Source of the DNA: Rhodeus uyekii
Taxonomy: Eukaryota > Chordata > Actinopteri > Cypriniformes > Acheilognathidae
DNA length: 64,000 nt
Assembly (NCBI GenBank): GCA_037043235.1
Contig: JAWRVZ010000221.1
Span: 351,001-415,000 of the forward strand
Direction: 5' to 3'
The notes beneath the pieces are model-generated. The model did no database searches and was not told the origin of the DNA. It worked only from the letters and a program-made list of their open reading frames with translations. Position 1 is the stretch's first letter; each line of letters begins with the position of its first letter. The translations under genes were made by a program, and so were the position numbers. Shown here piece by piece: positions 10,508 through 22,275 of this stretch.

Positions 10508-11400
10508 GTCCCCCCTATAAGGCCAAATGTGTAGTAAAACAACACATCTGGGCTATCAATTAATGCCGCTACAAATTGATATATTCACCCTTGCTCTAAT
10601 TCCGGTTAAAATTGTATAAAACAAAATATGTTTTCCCTTCACAGACTTAACTGGAACAGAATATCTTACAGAGCACAGAGTGTGTTATTGACCTTCAAAA
10701 CAAAAGACATGGTTGTATAAACTGTTAGTATGAATCTTGGCTATTTTAAATAAATAAATCCCATAAAAATCCGTCTTAAGCTTTGAGTTTCTACTGAAAG
10801 TGTCATTCATTTAACAGGCAAATAGCATGTACCATCTTAATTGCAGGACATCTTAAAATTTTCTTTTTCAAAAACAGAAATAAAAAAATGAAACAAATTC
10901 AAATAATCATTTCAATAATTATTTCCACTGAAACAAAATAATTTCACAGTATTCAAACCATGTTAACATTCCAAAATTCAAAATCAAATAATAATGATTT
11001 CCTTTAGTCAATTTTGTTCTCAGTATCTCAGTTTGTTAAACCTGCTTATGCGTTATGACCAAAATCTAAACCCTTTCATTGTCATTTGGCTCATCAGATA
11101 CCATTAGGTTTGTTATCTTTCAAATGTGTTATAAGTTGAACAAGAACTGTCAGATTTTCATAATATATTAATTTAAAAGTGTTCTTAAATTGATCCAAAT
11201 TCATCTTGTCAAGGTATTTCTCTATCAAATGTTTAGTCTTTCTGATCCCAAAAATATTATCAGCATTGCCTCAGTTCCACTTATCTCTACTGTTTTGCAA
11301 AAACTAAAATATGATATTAACTCAACTCAACCTTGTTTAAAGCACTTTCAACACCACTATGTGGAAACCGAAGTGCTAACCAAATAAAAATTAATGAAAG
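10508..11400. other. AT-rich intergenic sequence
   Basis: No gene, RNA or named repeat recognised. The short ORFs here have no domain, start context or codon signal to support them. Confidence 0.5.
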
Positions 11401-11439
11401 CATAAATAAAGCATAATACACACTAACAAACGGCAGATT

Positions 11440-12560
11440 TCAAAATACTTTCAAATGCTATTGAAAACAGATGAGTTTTTAGCACACTATGAAATAAACC
11501 GAGAGTAGAAGAAGATTTATCAGAGAGAGATAGTCTTAGAGCTGCAACAGAGAAGGCCCAATCACCTTTGCATTTTAGGCGAGATCAAGGAATCATTAGT
11601 TGTAATTGATCTTTTGAACGCAGGGACCTATTTGAGTGATGCAGAATGATTAGATCTGAAATATTCTCTGGTTCTAACCCATGTAAAGCTTTAAAAACAT
11701 ATAGCAACACTTTATAATGAATTCTGAAACGTATAGGAAGCCATTGTTGTTAGATAAGCACTGGAATGTGTTCTCTCTCTCTTCGTAGTTAGAAACCTAG
11801 CAGCTGAATTCTGAACGAGCTGCAGGAGAGAGAGAGACCTGACTCACACCCAGATACAGTATAGTAATTCAAACAAAATAGCATAAAGGCACGCACAATT
11901 TTCTCCATGTCATAAAAACAGAGGACAGCCTTCAACTTAGATATAGAGCTAAGATGATTAAAACTATTTTTAACAATGCATTAATTTGGTGATCAAATTT
12001 GAGCTCAGAGTCAAAAATGCCTCCTAGGTTTTTCAAACTATAAAGATTTTTCCCTGAAAGGAATCCCGGGCAGTCAATGACATCACAAATACATCCCTTA
12101 TTACCAAATAAAATAAACTCAGACTCATTCATCTGGAGAAAATTGTTAGCCAGCACTTAACGTTATCTAAACATTCAAACAAAGATTGAATGGATACTTG
12201 ATAATAAATGTGAGAGTCATCAGCATACAAATTATAATGAATGGCATATTTTTCAAAATCACTCCCAAAGGAGGCATATAGAGGGAGAACAAAACTGGCC
12301 CCAAATTGAGCCATGAGGGACCCCATACAAGAGAGGGGTAACGGATGAAAAGAAAATCCCAGGATTGACTAAAATAAGTCCTATCTTTTAGATATGAGTA
12401 AAATCATTCCAGGGCTAAACCCTCAATGCCAACCAAATCTCAAAGACACTCAATGAAAATCTTATGGTCAACGGCATCAAATGATGCAGTTAGATTTAAC
12501 AGTAATGAAAAACAACTCGTGTGTTGGGCTAGAAACATACTGTAAAAAATCAAAAGGCTC
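11440..12560 (-). mobile_element. Decayed non-LTR retrotransposon (reverse transcriptase remnant)
   Basis: Reading the minus strand from about 12530 down gives pieces of reverse transcriptase: ASFDAVDHKI, GLALE, GSLMAQFGASFVLPLYA (a GVPQGSVLGPLLF-like patch), NLYADDSHIYYQ with the YADD catalytic motif, then NESEFILFGNK and KNLGGIFDSELKFDHQIN. Stops and frameshifts interrupt it throughout. This order is that of L2/CR1/Rex-like LINEs. The sequence from 11440 to 11900 continues as degraded downstream sequence. It is inactive. Confidence 0.7.
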
Positions 12561-13545
12561 TAATCAAGGTACAAAATCTTTCACCAAGGGCTTTAAAGGT
12601 CCACAAACATCCATGTTGAAGTCTCTCAAAATTAAAAATTTTGTCAAAAGAAGGGACCATAACCAATAAAAGTTCAGAAAACTCATGTATAAAATCCCCA
12701 TTCCTGTTTGGAGGTCTATATATTGGGGCAGATAACAGATTTAGACGAATTCAATATTATTAACTGAGTTTCAAACCTTCTAATTACTCAGTAAGTAAAT
12801 GTTCTGCCCTTGAATTTATCTTTAAAAATATTACTTGTGCTTTAATCCCTAAGTCGCACAGACAGTCTCATAGCTGCTGTTCCATTAACCCTTTTGTATG
12901 AATGGCTGATCTAATGTCATGCATCCTCTTAATGGATGGAAATCAATAAAAACTTTTTACAAGTTATATTCACTCCTTTGATCGGCCTTCATAAATGTGA
13001 GGGTGCTCTCTGGATAATTTGGAGGGTGACTTTAGCCAATGTGTCACACTATCTCTGCCGTCAAGTCTCATAACGTTTACATTCAGATCATTCATTTAAA
13101 TTTAGACCCTCAGTTGAATTTAGACAAGGGTTTTAAACCCCATAATGGACGGCAATCTTCAGCTTCACAATTTCAACTTACACAATTATTTAAACTAATC
13201 CAGAGAATAACTTGAAGTTAACATCATAAATGACTAAATTAGTCATATTTACCACTAGCAGACCGAGCTGGATATTCAGTCCAATTAAAGCTCGTCCCAT
13301 GTTTTGTATCGTCGTTTCATCAGATCCCATCAGAATTATCGGCTTCTGAATAGATTGTCAATTCACTTAACCCATCTGTAATGATCAAACTATCATTCCA
13401 GAGGTTAATGACACATTTTCACACTATGGGGACATACAAAACTCACACACACTCAGACATGAATACAAATTGCTCATATTCAAGGTTTACTTCTGTTATT
13501 TATTCTACAAAGATTTAAGCTGTAAAATCTTCACTAGGTTTAACT
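12561..13545. other. Intergenic, possibly further LINE remnant
   Basis: AT-rich; may include the 5' side of the minus-strand LINE remnant, but no protein motif is legible. Nothing else is recognised. Confidence 0.4.
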
Positions 13546-15098
13546 TATTAAGTTGGCTTGAGAAAGCCAACTTAGTGATATTGTATCTAAACTTATTATT
13601 ATTATTAAGTTGGCTTGAGAAAGCCAACTTAGTGATATTGTATCTAAACTTATTATTATTATTATTATTCTTCTTACCTAAAATTCTCAATGCATCTCCT
13701 CCTAGAGCTTTAAAGCTACAACCACTAAACTCTGCTCAGACTTCAGACCTGTTCTGACTTGAGTTGCTATCCCTTTTCAGACTGATCAGACTTATGATTT
13801 TTGATAAAACTGAAGATTAAAGTCATAAAATCTCCATAGACTTTCACTAATGAAGTGAAAACTGAATTTTAGATAGAGCGTCCACTCCATCTGTTGGTAA
13901 CATCACAACATTACACCTGATATATAATACATTTCAATACAGTATGTGTGAACATGTCCATTCCAATGGGCATGCATTTTATTTTTTTAAATCCTGAAAA
14001 AAAACTTGCAGGTCTACAATCGATTTTTTACTTTAATTAGTAAGTTAAATCTCTCTATTTTACATTCATAATATCACAAAATTACACCCCTGTCAGTGAG
14101 AGCACTGAAGTTTGAACGAATCAGAGCGCTGCAATTCAAAGCCTCAAAGCTTTTCAAAGACGCCATTACTGCTGGAGAGAGAGATCATAATCTCCTAAAA
14201 TAGATTTATGTGAGAGAGTTTATGATCAAACGGAAATTGTTTCCGATTATCAAGTAACCGCTGCAGCGTGTTTCCTTGAAGATTTATGCACTTATATGGC
14301 CAAATTCTGACTCTCATTCGTCTTTACTCGGCAAAGGATTTTCGCTGTTGAGCACTATGATACTATAGGAAAGGTAAGTGAAGTTTAAACGCGCGTCCTC
14401 CTGGACTCGCGCCAAAGCATAACCGTCTAATCGCCTAAGTTTATTTATAGCGCTCATTTATGTACTTTATTGCCGAATTCTGACTCTCGCTCGTGTTTGC
14501 ACGGGGAAGACGCATGTAAATGGCTTCCCTGAGCAGCGCGCGCTGACTCTCTTCAAATGCAGCGTCTAACAGTCAAAGTTATTTATAACTAATTCTCGAG
14601 TATATAGTTACATTGTGTTAATTCTTTTATCTGCTTTTAACTAAAGTCTGACTCCTGTTCTCGAGTTCAAACGCGTTTCCTGAGCAGATTCGCTGATAGA
14701 TCGATGTTTTGTGAACACTTAAACAATAAATGAAATAAGGTATTTAAAAGGATGCAAAAACGATGGCAGATCGCTTCAAACTGTAAACTGCTTGAGTTCA
14801 AAAAAACTGCATTACTCTGCTGCATTACATGAGCAGGAATTATTTTAAAAATACTAATATTTAAGTTATTTTGTTTCCCATGGAGGAAGGCTTTATACAA
14901 ATATTACATTGCGTTGATTCATTTATCTGCTATAATTGCCGTGTTGAACTGAAGTCTGACATGGCAGATCAATTCAATCTGAAAACTGCTTGAGATTAGA
15001 AAAAACAGCATTACTCTCCTCATTGTACTTTAGCAGGAATGATTTAAGAAATACTAATATTTAAGTTATTTTATTTCACATGAAGAAAGGCTTTATAC

Positions 15099-15135
<37 letters not shown>

Positions 15136-15743
15136 CACACACATACATATCTATCTATACACACATTTATATAGTAAATAAATGTATAAAGGGCTCCATA
15201 TATATGCAGTGGAACTGCAGTCTGTTTAGAAAGTGGTAAGACTATATTAATAATGCTTAATTACATCTTTAAAATAGAAATAAAACAAAGTATTCACATT
15301 AGTGAAAACTGACCGTTAAAAGCCAAGGTTGTAATTAAACCGTAAACATTTTTATAAACTAATTGCAATTTTCAACACTTTGGGGATCAAAAAGCATTGT
15401 TATTTATTTTTTGGTATTTCGTTACAACACCGATGATCCCTCATGATGAAAAAACTCCATGTATGTTCCCTAGATGCCATTTTGTGCACTAACCAAGTAT
15501 TGCAACACTTCTGTAATCAATTAATTATTTACTCATGTTTATTACCAATGTAAATGTTTATTTTAGATTAATATTTAATATTCATTATTATTCTTTGATA
15601 TTTCAGACCACTCACTGTTCAGCTGAATCATCAATAACCTCCAGTCTCTGCGTCAACTGACTCTTGTGTTCTTTAAAACGTTAAATCTCACTAGTGACTT
15701 GTTAAATAACATTCATTCTCGTCAGTGACATGTTAACTCATGT

Positions 15744-16420
15744 TAAGGCCCCGTCCACACGGAGACGCGGATCACTGCATCCGCACACATTTCTTATCGG
15801 ATTGGCGTTCCGTCCACACTGATCCGGCGATTTGGGAGACTGAATCCGCTCTCTTTTGATACCGGGTCCTAAAGTGGATAGATCTGAATCCGACACCCTT
15901 GCGGACTCGTGTGGACGGCCAATCCGTATATTTTTTTGTTTACCGATGATGTCATCACATCACGTGTCGGCTGCGTCACAGTAACAGCAACAGTGTTGCC
16001 AGATTGTACTGAAGATTCCAGCGCAGCTACAGCTTAAAACCCTCCAATTTAAAAAAATACCAGCCCAAAGTGCGTACTCTTATAAATAATGAAAAATATT
16101 GAGCGATTTTATGCATCAAAAACCATCCCAAATTTGATCAACCAGCCCAATGCATTTTTTCCCGATCGGACGTGACAAAAAGGTAACTAGCAATCTGGCA
16201 ACACTGAACAGCAACAACAATGCGCATGCTCAAGGTCGTCTTCTCTGTGTATAGTGTATTATCTGTGGCAGAATTACAGCGCCCCATACTGGTCTGGCAT
16301 ATAAACTACACCGGATTCAGTCGGTTTCAGTGGTATCGTGTGGACGCTGATATTTTTTTTTGAACGAGGAAAAAAAAGATCGGATAGGGAACGCGCCGGC
16401 ATCGTGTGGACGTGGCCTAA
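15744..16420. mobile_element. Harbinger-like MITE with TAA target-site duplication
   Basis: Ends 'ggccccgtccacacgg' and 'cgtgtggacgtggcc' are inverted repeats with one mismatch in the outer 14-15 bp. TAA flanks both sides (15744-15746 and 16418-16420). The homologous place in array unit 3 (about 21711) reads straight through as 'catgttaaatctcac', an empty site. The 671-bp insert has no transposase ORF. The 3-bp TAA duplication fits PIF/Harbinger insertion; the family name is inference. Confidence 0.75.
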
Positions 16421-16760
16421 ATCTCACAAGCGACCTACGAATTAACAAATCTCACTAGCGACATGTTAGTTCACAATAAATGTCAATAGCGTCTTGTTAA
16501 TTAACGTTAAATCTTGCTAGCAACATGCTAGATCACGCAAATTCTCACTAGTGACATGCTAGATCATGCTAAATCTTGATAGCAACTTGTTAATTAACAA
16601 TAAATCTTGCTACCAATATGCTAATTCAGCTAATTCTTGCCAGCAACATGCTTATTTATGTTAAATGTTGCTAATGACTTCGGAATTCATACTAAATCTT
16701 GCTATCAACAAGATAATTAACATTAAATCTTGCTAGCAAAATTGATCATTAATTGATTAA
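16420..16760. repeat. CTAGCAACATGCTA-type minisatellite
   Basis: Diverged steps such as 'ttgctagcaacatgctag', 'ctcactagtgacatgctag' and 'ttgccagcaacatgctta' recur about every 33-40 bp. Related stretches recur at about 19560-19730, 21650-22040 and 24180-24360 in the other array units. Confidence 0.7.
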
Positions 16761-18526
16761 AGATTAAATTATGATCAAAGAACATAACGACACCTTAGTA
16801 ACTGCCTAGAAACAACGCAAAGCAATAACTAACAAGTGTATATATGCTCAAGATCTAATTCTTTCCATCTATCTATCTGTAAACTTAAACAACTTGTTAA
16901 GCTTTTACAAATAAATTTAACTTTCACAATAGGCTTTCTCAAGCCAACTGAAGTTTATATCATAAACTTCCTCTATCTAGTTATTATTATTCTTCTTACC
17001 TAAAATTCTCAATGCATCTCCTCCTAGAGCTTTAAAGCTACAACCACTAAACTCTGCTCAGACTTCAGACCTGTTCTGACTTGAGTTGCTATCCCTTTTC
17101 AGACTGATCAGACTTATGATTTTTGATAAAACTGAAGATTAAAGTCATAAAATCTCCATAGACTTTCACTAATGAAGTGAAAACTGAATTTTAGATAGAG
17201 CGTCCACTCCATCTGTTGGTAACATCACAACATTACACCTGATATATAATACATTTCAATACAGTATGTGTGAACATGTCCATTCCAATGGGCATGCATT
17301 TTATTTTTTTAAATCCTGAAAAAAAACTTGCAGGTCTACAATCGATTTTTTACTTTAATTAGTAAGTTAAATCTCTCTATTTTACATTCATAATATCACA
17401 AAATTACACCCCTGTCAGTGAGAGCACTGAAGTTTGAACGAATCAGAGCGCTGCAATTCAAAGCCTCAAAGCTTTTCAAAGACGCCATTACTGCTGGAGA
17501 GAGAGATCATAATCTCCTAAAATAGATTTATGTGAGAGAGTTTATGATCAAACGGAAATTGTTTCCGATTATCAAGTAACCGCTGCAGCGTGTTTCCTTG
17601 AAGATTTATGCACTTATATGGCCAAATTCCGACTCTCATTCGTCTTTACTCGGCAACGGAGTACATTACTATGGGGAAGGTAAGTGAAGTTTAAACGCGC
17701 GTCCTCCTGGACTCGCGCCAACGCATAACCGTCTAAGCACCTACGTTTATTTATAGCGCTCATTTATGTACTTTATTGCCGAATTCTGACTCTCGCTCGT
17801 GTGTTCATGGGGAAGACACATGTAAAAAGGCTTCCCTGAGCAGCGCGCGCGCTGACTCTCTTCAAATGCAGCGTCTAACAGTCAAAGTTATTTATAACTA
17901 ATTCTTGAGTATATAGTTACATTGTGTTAATTCTTTTATCTGCTTTTAACTAAAGTCTGACTCCTGTTCTCGAGTTCAAACGCGCTTCCTGAGCAGATTC
18001 GCTGATAGATCGATGTTTTGTGAACACTTAAACAATAAATGAAATAAGGTATTTAAAAGGATGCAAAAACGATGGCAGATCGATTCAAACTGTAAACTGC
18101 TTGAGATTAAAAAAAACTGCATTACTCTGCTGCATTACATGAGCAGGAATTATTTAAAAAATACTAATATTTAAGTTATTTTGTTTCCCATGGAGGAAGG
18201 CTTTATACAAATATTACATTGCGTTGATTCCTTTATCTGCTATAATTGCCGTGTTGAACTGAAGTCTGACATGGCAGATCGAGTCAATCTGAAAACTGCT
18301 TGAGATTAGAAAAAACTGCATTACTCTCCTCATTGTACTTTAGCAGGAATTATTTTAAAAATACTAATATTTAAGTTTGTTTCCCATGAAGGAAGGATTT
18401 ACATATACATCTAAAAAGTATGTATTAGAGGCTCCATATACGCGCGTCCTCCCGCATTCGCGCGTCCACGCCTAAGCGCCTACGTTTATTTATAGCGCGT
18501 AAATTTATTCACACACATACATATCT

Positions 18527-18870
18527 ATCTATGTCACAAGGCGCAGGATCGTGTGCGATGCGGAGCATACGCGGAGCCAGAAATGCAAGTAAACACTTTA
18601 TTCAATAACAAAAACAAAAGCACGCGATGGTGCAAACTCAACAGAAATAACATCCACACCCGACTAGGGAACATAACATTAACAATCGACAACAGGGGAG
18701 TGAACATGGAGAACTTAAATACTGACTATGATTAACAGAAACACAAAACACCTGTGACTGATAAGTGCTAATGGGAACTGGGTGAGGTGAGATCAGGAAC
18801 GGGGAACATGTGACACAGACAAGGTAAACTAAGAGTCCAGGGTGAAAACTAACATAAACGTGACAATCTA
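18527..18870. mobile_element. 334-bp solo-LTR-like or MITE insertion with 5-bp duplication
   Basis: The insert 18532-18865 begins TGTCAC and ends GTGACA, and ATCTA is duplicated on both sides (18527-18531, 18866-18870). Unit 4 at about 23821-23836 has the uninterrupted 'atctatctacatct' empty site. TG...CA ends with a 5-bp duplication would suit a solo LTR, but the perfect short inverted ends also suit a MITE. The short ORF at 18553-18735 has no recognisable domain. Confidence 0.7.
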
Positions 18871-19015
18871 CATCTATATTGTAAATATAAAGGGCTCCAT
18901 ATACATGCAGTGTAACTGCTGTCTGTTTTGAAAGTGGTAAGACTACATAAATAATGCTTAATTACATCTTTAAAATAGAAATAAAACAAAGTATTATTCA
19001 CAGTATCACAGTACC

Positions 19016-19019
<4 letters not shown>

Positions 19020-19069
<50 letters not shown>

Positions 19070-19216
19070 ACACACATCTATTTAGTATATATAAAAGGCT
19101 ACATATAGTGTAACTGTGGTGTAACTGCAGTCTCTTTTGAAAGTGATTAGCCTATATTAATAATGCTTAATTACAGCTTTAAAATAGAAATAAAACAAAG
19201 TATTATTCACAGTATC

Positions 19217-19248
<32 letters not shown>

Positions 19249-19252
19249 CTCT

Positions 19253-19285
<33 letters not shown>
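19020..19285. repeat. TA and CA microsatellites in array unit 2
   Basis: TA runs at about 19023-19060, 19216-19232 and 19258-19284 with short CA runs between. The equivalent tract in unit 4 is shorter (about 23983-24001), which shows length instability after duplication. Confidence 0.9.
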
Positions 19286-19289
<4 letters not shown>

Positions 19290-19957
19290 CACATCTATTT
19301 AGTATATATAAAAGGCTACATATACATGCAGTGTAACTGCAGTCTCTTTTGAAAGTGATTAGCCTATACTAATAATGCTTAATTACAGCTTTAAAATAGA
19401 AATTAAACAAAGTATTTTTCGCATTAGTGAAAACTGACCGTTAAAAGCCAAGGATGTAATTAAACCGTAAACATTTTTTTAAACTAATTACAATTTTCCA
19501 ACACTTTGGGGATCAAAAAGCATAATTATAACTTATTTTTAAGTTTAAACTCTCAAAACTTTTTAAGCTAATTAACGATAAATCTTGCTAACAATATGCT
19601 AATTCAGCAAATTCTTGCCAGCAACATGCTTATTTATGTTAAATGTTGCTAATGACTTAAGAATTCATACTAAATCTTGCTAGCAACAAGATAATTAACA
19701 TTAAATCTTGCTAGCAAAATTGATCATCAATTGATTAAAGATTAAATTATGATCAAAGAACATAACGACACCTTAGTAACTGCCTAGAAACAACGCAAGG
19801 CAATAACTAACAAGAGTATATATGCTCAAGATCTAATTCTTTCCATCTATCCATCTGTAAACTTTCAAAACTTTTTAAGCTTTTACAAATAAATTTAACT
19901 TTCAGGCTAGGCTTTCTCAAGCCAACTGAAGTTTATATCATAAACTTCCTCTATCTA

Positions 19958-21063
19958 GTTAAGTTGGCTTGAGAAAGCCAACTTAGTGATATTGTATCTA
20001 AACTTATTATTATTATTATTAAGTTGGCTTGAGAAAGCCAACTTAGTGATATTGTATCTAAACTTATTATTATTATTCTTCTTACCTAAAATTCTCAGAG
20101 CATCTCCTCCTAGAGCTTTAAAGCTACAACCACTAAACTCTGCTCAGACTTCAGACCTGTTCTGACTTGAGTTGCTATCCCTTTTCAGACTGATCAGACT
20201 TATGATTTTTGATAAAACTGAAGATTAAAGTCATAAAATCTCCATAGACTTTCACTTATGAAGTGAAAACTGAATTTTAGATAGAGCGTCCACTCCATCT
20301 GTTGGTAACATCACAACATTACACCTGATATATAATACATTTCAATACAGTATGTGTGAACATGTCCATTCCAATGGGCATGCATTTTATTTTTTTAAAT
20401 CCTGAAAAAAAAACTTGCAGGTCTACAATCGATTTTTTACTTTAATTAGTAAGTTAAATCTCTCTATTTTACATACATAATATCACAAAATTACACCCCT
20501 GTCAGTGAGAGCACTGACGTTTGAACGAATCAGAGCGCTGCAATTCAAAGCCTCAAAGCTTTTCAAAGACGCCATTACTGTTGGAGAGAGAGATCATAAT
20601 CTCCTAAAATAGATTTATGTGAGAGAGTTTATGATCAAACGGAAATTGTTTCCGATTATCAAGTAACCGCTGCAGCGTGTTTCCTTGAAGATTTATGTAC
20701 TTATATGGCCAAATTCTGACTCTCATTCGTGTTTACTCGGCAAAGGCTTTCGCCCGCTGAGTAGATTACTATGGGAACGGCAACTCTCAATGAAGTTCAA
20801 ACGCGCGTCCTCGCGCAATCGCGTCAGTTTATTTATAACTTATGCCTGAGTAAATATTACATTGCCTTGATTCCTTTATCTGCTATAATTGCCGTGTTGA
20901 ACTGAAGTCTGACATGGCAGATCGATTCAATCTGAAAACTGCTTGAGATTAGAAAAAACAGCATTACTATCCCCATTGTAATTGTGCAGGAATGATTTAA
21001 GAAATACTAATATTTAAGTTATTTTATTTCACATGAAGAAAGGCTTTATACACACACACACAC

Positions 21064-21112
<49 letters not shown>

Positions 21113-22275
21113 CATATCTATCTATACACACATTTATATAGTAAATAAATGTATAAAGGGCTCCATATATATGCAGTGGAACTGCAGTCTGTTTAGAAAG
21201 TGGTAAGACTATATTAATAATGCTTAATTACATCTTTAAAATAGAAATAAAACAAAGTATTCACATTAGTGAAAACTGACCGTTAAAAGCCAAGGATGTA
21301 ATTAAACCGTAAACATTTTTATAAACTAATTGCAATTTTCAACACTTTGGGGATCAAAAAGCATTGTTATTTATTTTGTGGTATTTCGTTACAACACCGA
21401 TGATCCCTCATGATGAAAAAACTCCATGTATGTTCCCTAGATGCCATTTTGTGCACTAACCAAGTATTGCAACACTTCTGTAATCAATTAATTATTTACT
21501 CATGTTTATTACCAATGTAAATGTTGTTTATTTTAGATTTATATTTAATATTCATTATTATTATTTGATATTTCAGACCACTCACTGTTCAGCTGAATCA
21601 TCAATAACCTCCAGTCTCTGCGTCAACTGACTCTTGTGTTCTTTAAAACATTAAATCTCACTAGTGACTTGTTAAATAACATTCAATCTCGTCAGTGACA
21701 TGTTAACTCATGTTAAATCTCACAAGCGACCTACGAATTAACAAATCTCACTAGCGAGATGTTAGTTCACACTAAATGTCAATAGCTTCTTGTTAATTAA
21801 CGTTAAATCTTGCTAGCAATATGCTAGATCACGCAAATTCTCACTAGTGACATGCTAGATCATGCTAAATCTTGCTAGCAACTTGTTAATTAACAATAAA
21901 TCTTGCTACCAATATGCTAATTCAGCGAATTCTTGCCAGCAACATGCTTATTTATGTTAAATGTTGCTAATGACTTCGGAATTCATTCTAAATCTTGCTA
22001 GCAACAAGATAATTAACATTAAATCTTGCTAGCAAAATTGATCATCAATTGATTAAAGATTAAATTATGATCAAAGAACATAACGACACCTTAGTAACTG
22101 CCTAGAAACAACGCAAGGCAATAACTAACAAGTGTATATATGCTCAAGATCTAATTCTTTCCATCTATCTATCTGTAAACTTAAACAACTTTTTAAGCTT
22201 TTACAAATAAATTTAACTTTCAGGATAGGCTTTCTCAAGCCAACTGAAGTTTATATCATAAACTTCCTCTATCTA
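19958..22275. repeat. Tandem array unit 3 (type A)
   Basis: Starts, like unit 1, with two palindrome blocks ('agttggcttgagaaagcc') and has 'cttcttacctaaaattctc' at about 20079. The marker 'ggcaaaggctttcgcccgct' at about 20739 groups it with unit 1. It lacks an internal part of about 0.4-0.5 kb present in unit 1 (the 'gcagcgcgcgctgactctc' section) as well as the Harbinger-like insertion. A TA/CA tract lies at about 21052-21112. Confidence 0.85.

Larger units (their letters stand above)
13547..16978. repeat. Tandem array unit 1 (type A)
   Basis: It begins with two tandem copies of a 61-65 bp block carrying the palindrome 'agttggcttgagaaagcc', then 'cttcttacctaaaattctca' (about 13671) and about 1.4 kb shared by all units. 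The later part has a minisatellite of CTAGCAACATGCTA-like steps, and the end is 'ggctttctcaagccaact', the inverse of the start. So the unit is bounded by inverted repeats. It differs from units 2, 4 and 5 by 'ggcaaaggattttcgctg' near 14331 and carries the insertion at 15747-16417. No coding capacity. Confidence 0.85.
16979..19957. repeat. Tandem array unit 2 (type B)
   Basis: Starts with 'ttattattattcttcttacc' and repeats the 1.4-kb shared part, with 'ggcaacggagtacattac' at about 17652 as the type B marker. It is nearly identical to unit 4 (offset about 5296 bp), apart from the 334-bp insert at 18532 and differing TA/CA runs. It ends with the inverted 'ggctttctcaagccaact' at about 19909. No genes; ORFs in it are microsatellite-driven. 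Confidence 0.85.

Noticed and set aside
16420..22040. CRISPR-like array from the regularly spaced CTAGCAACATGCTA steps
   Set aside because: The repeats are diverged and the spacers are themselves related; this is a eukaryotic minisatellite.
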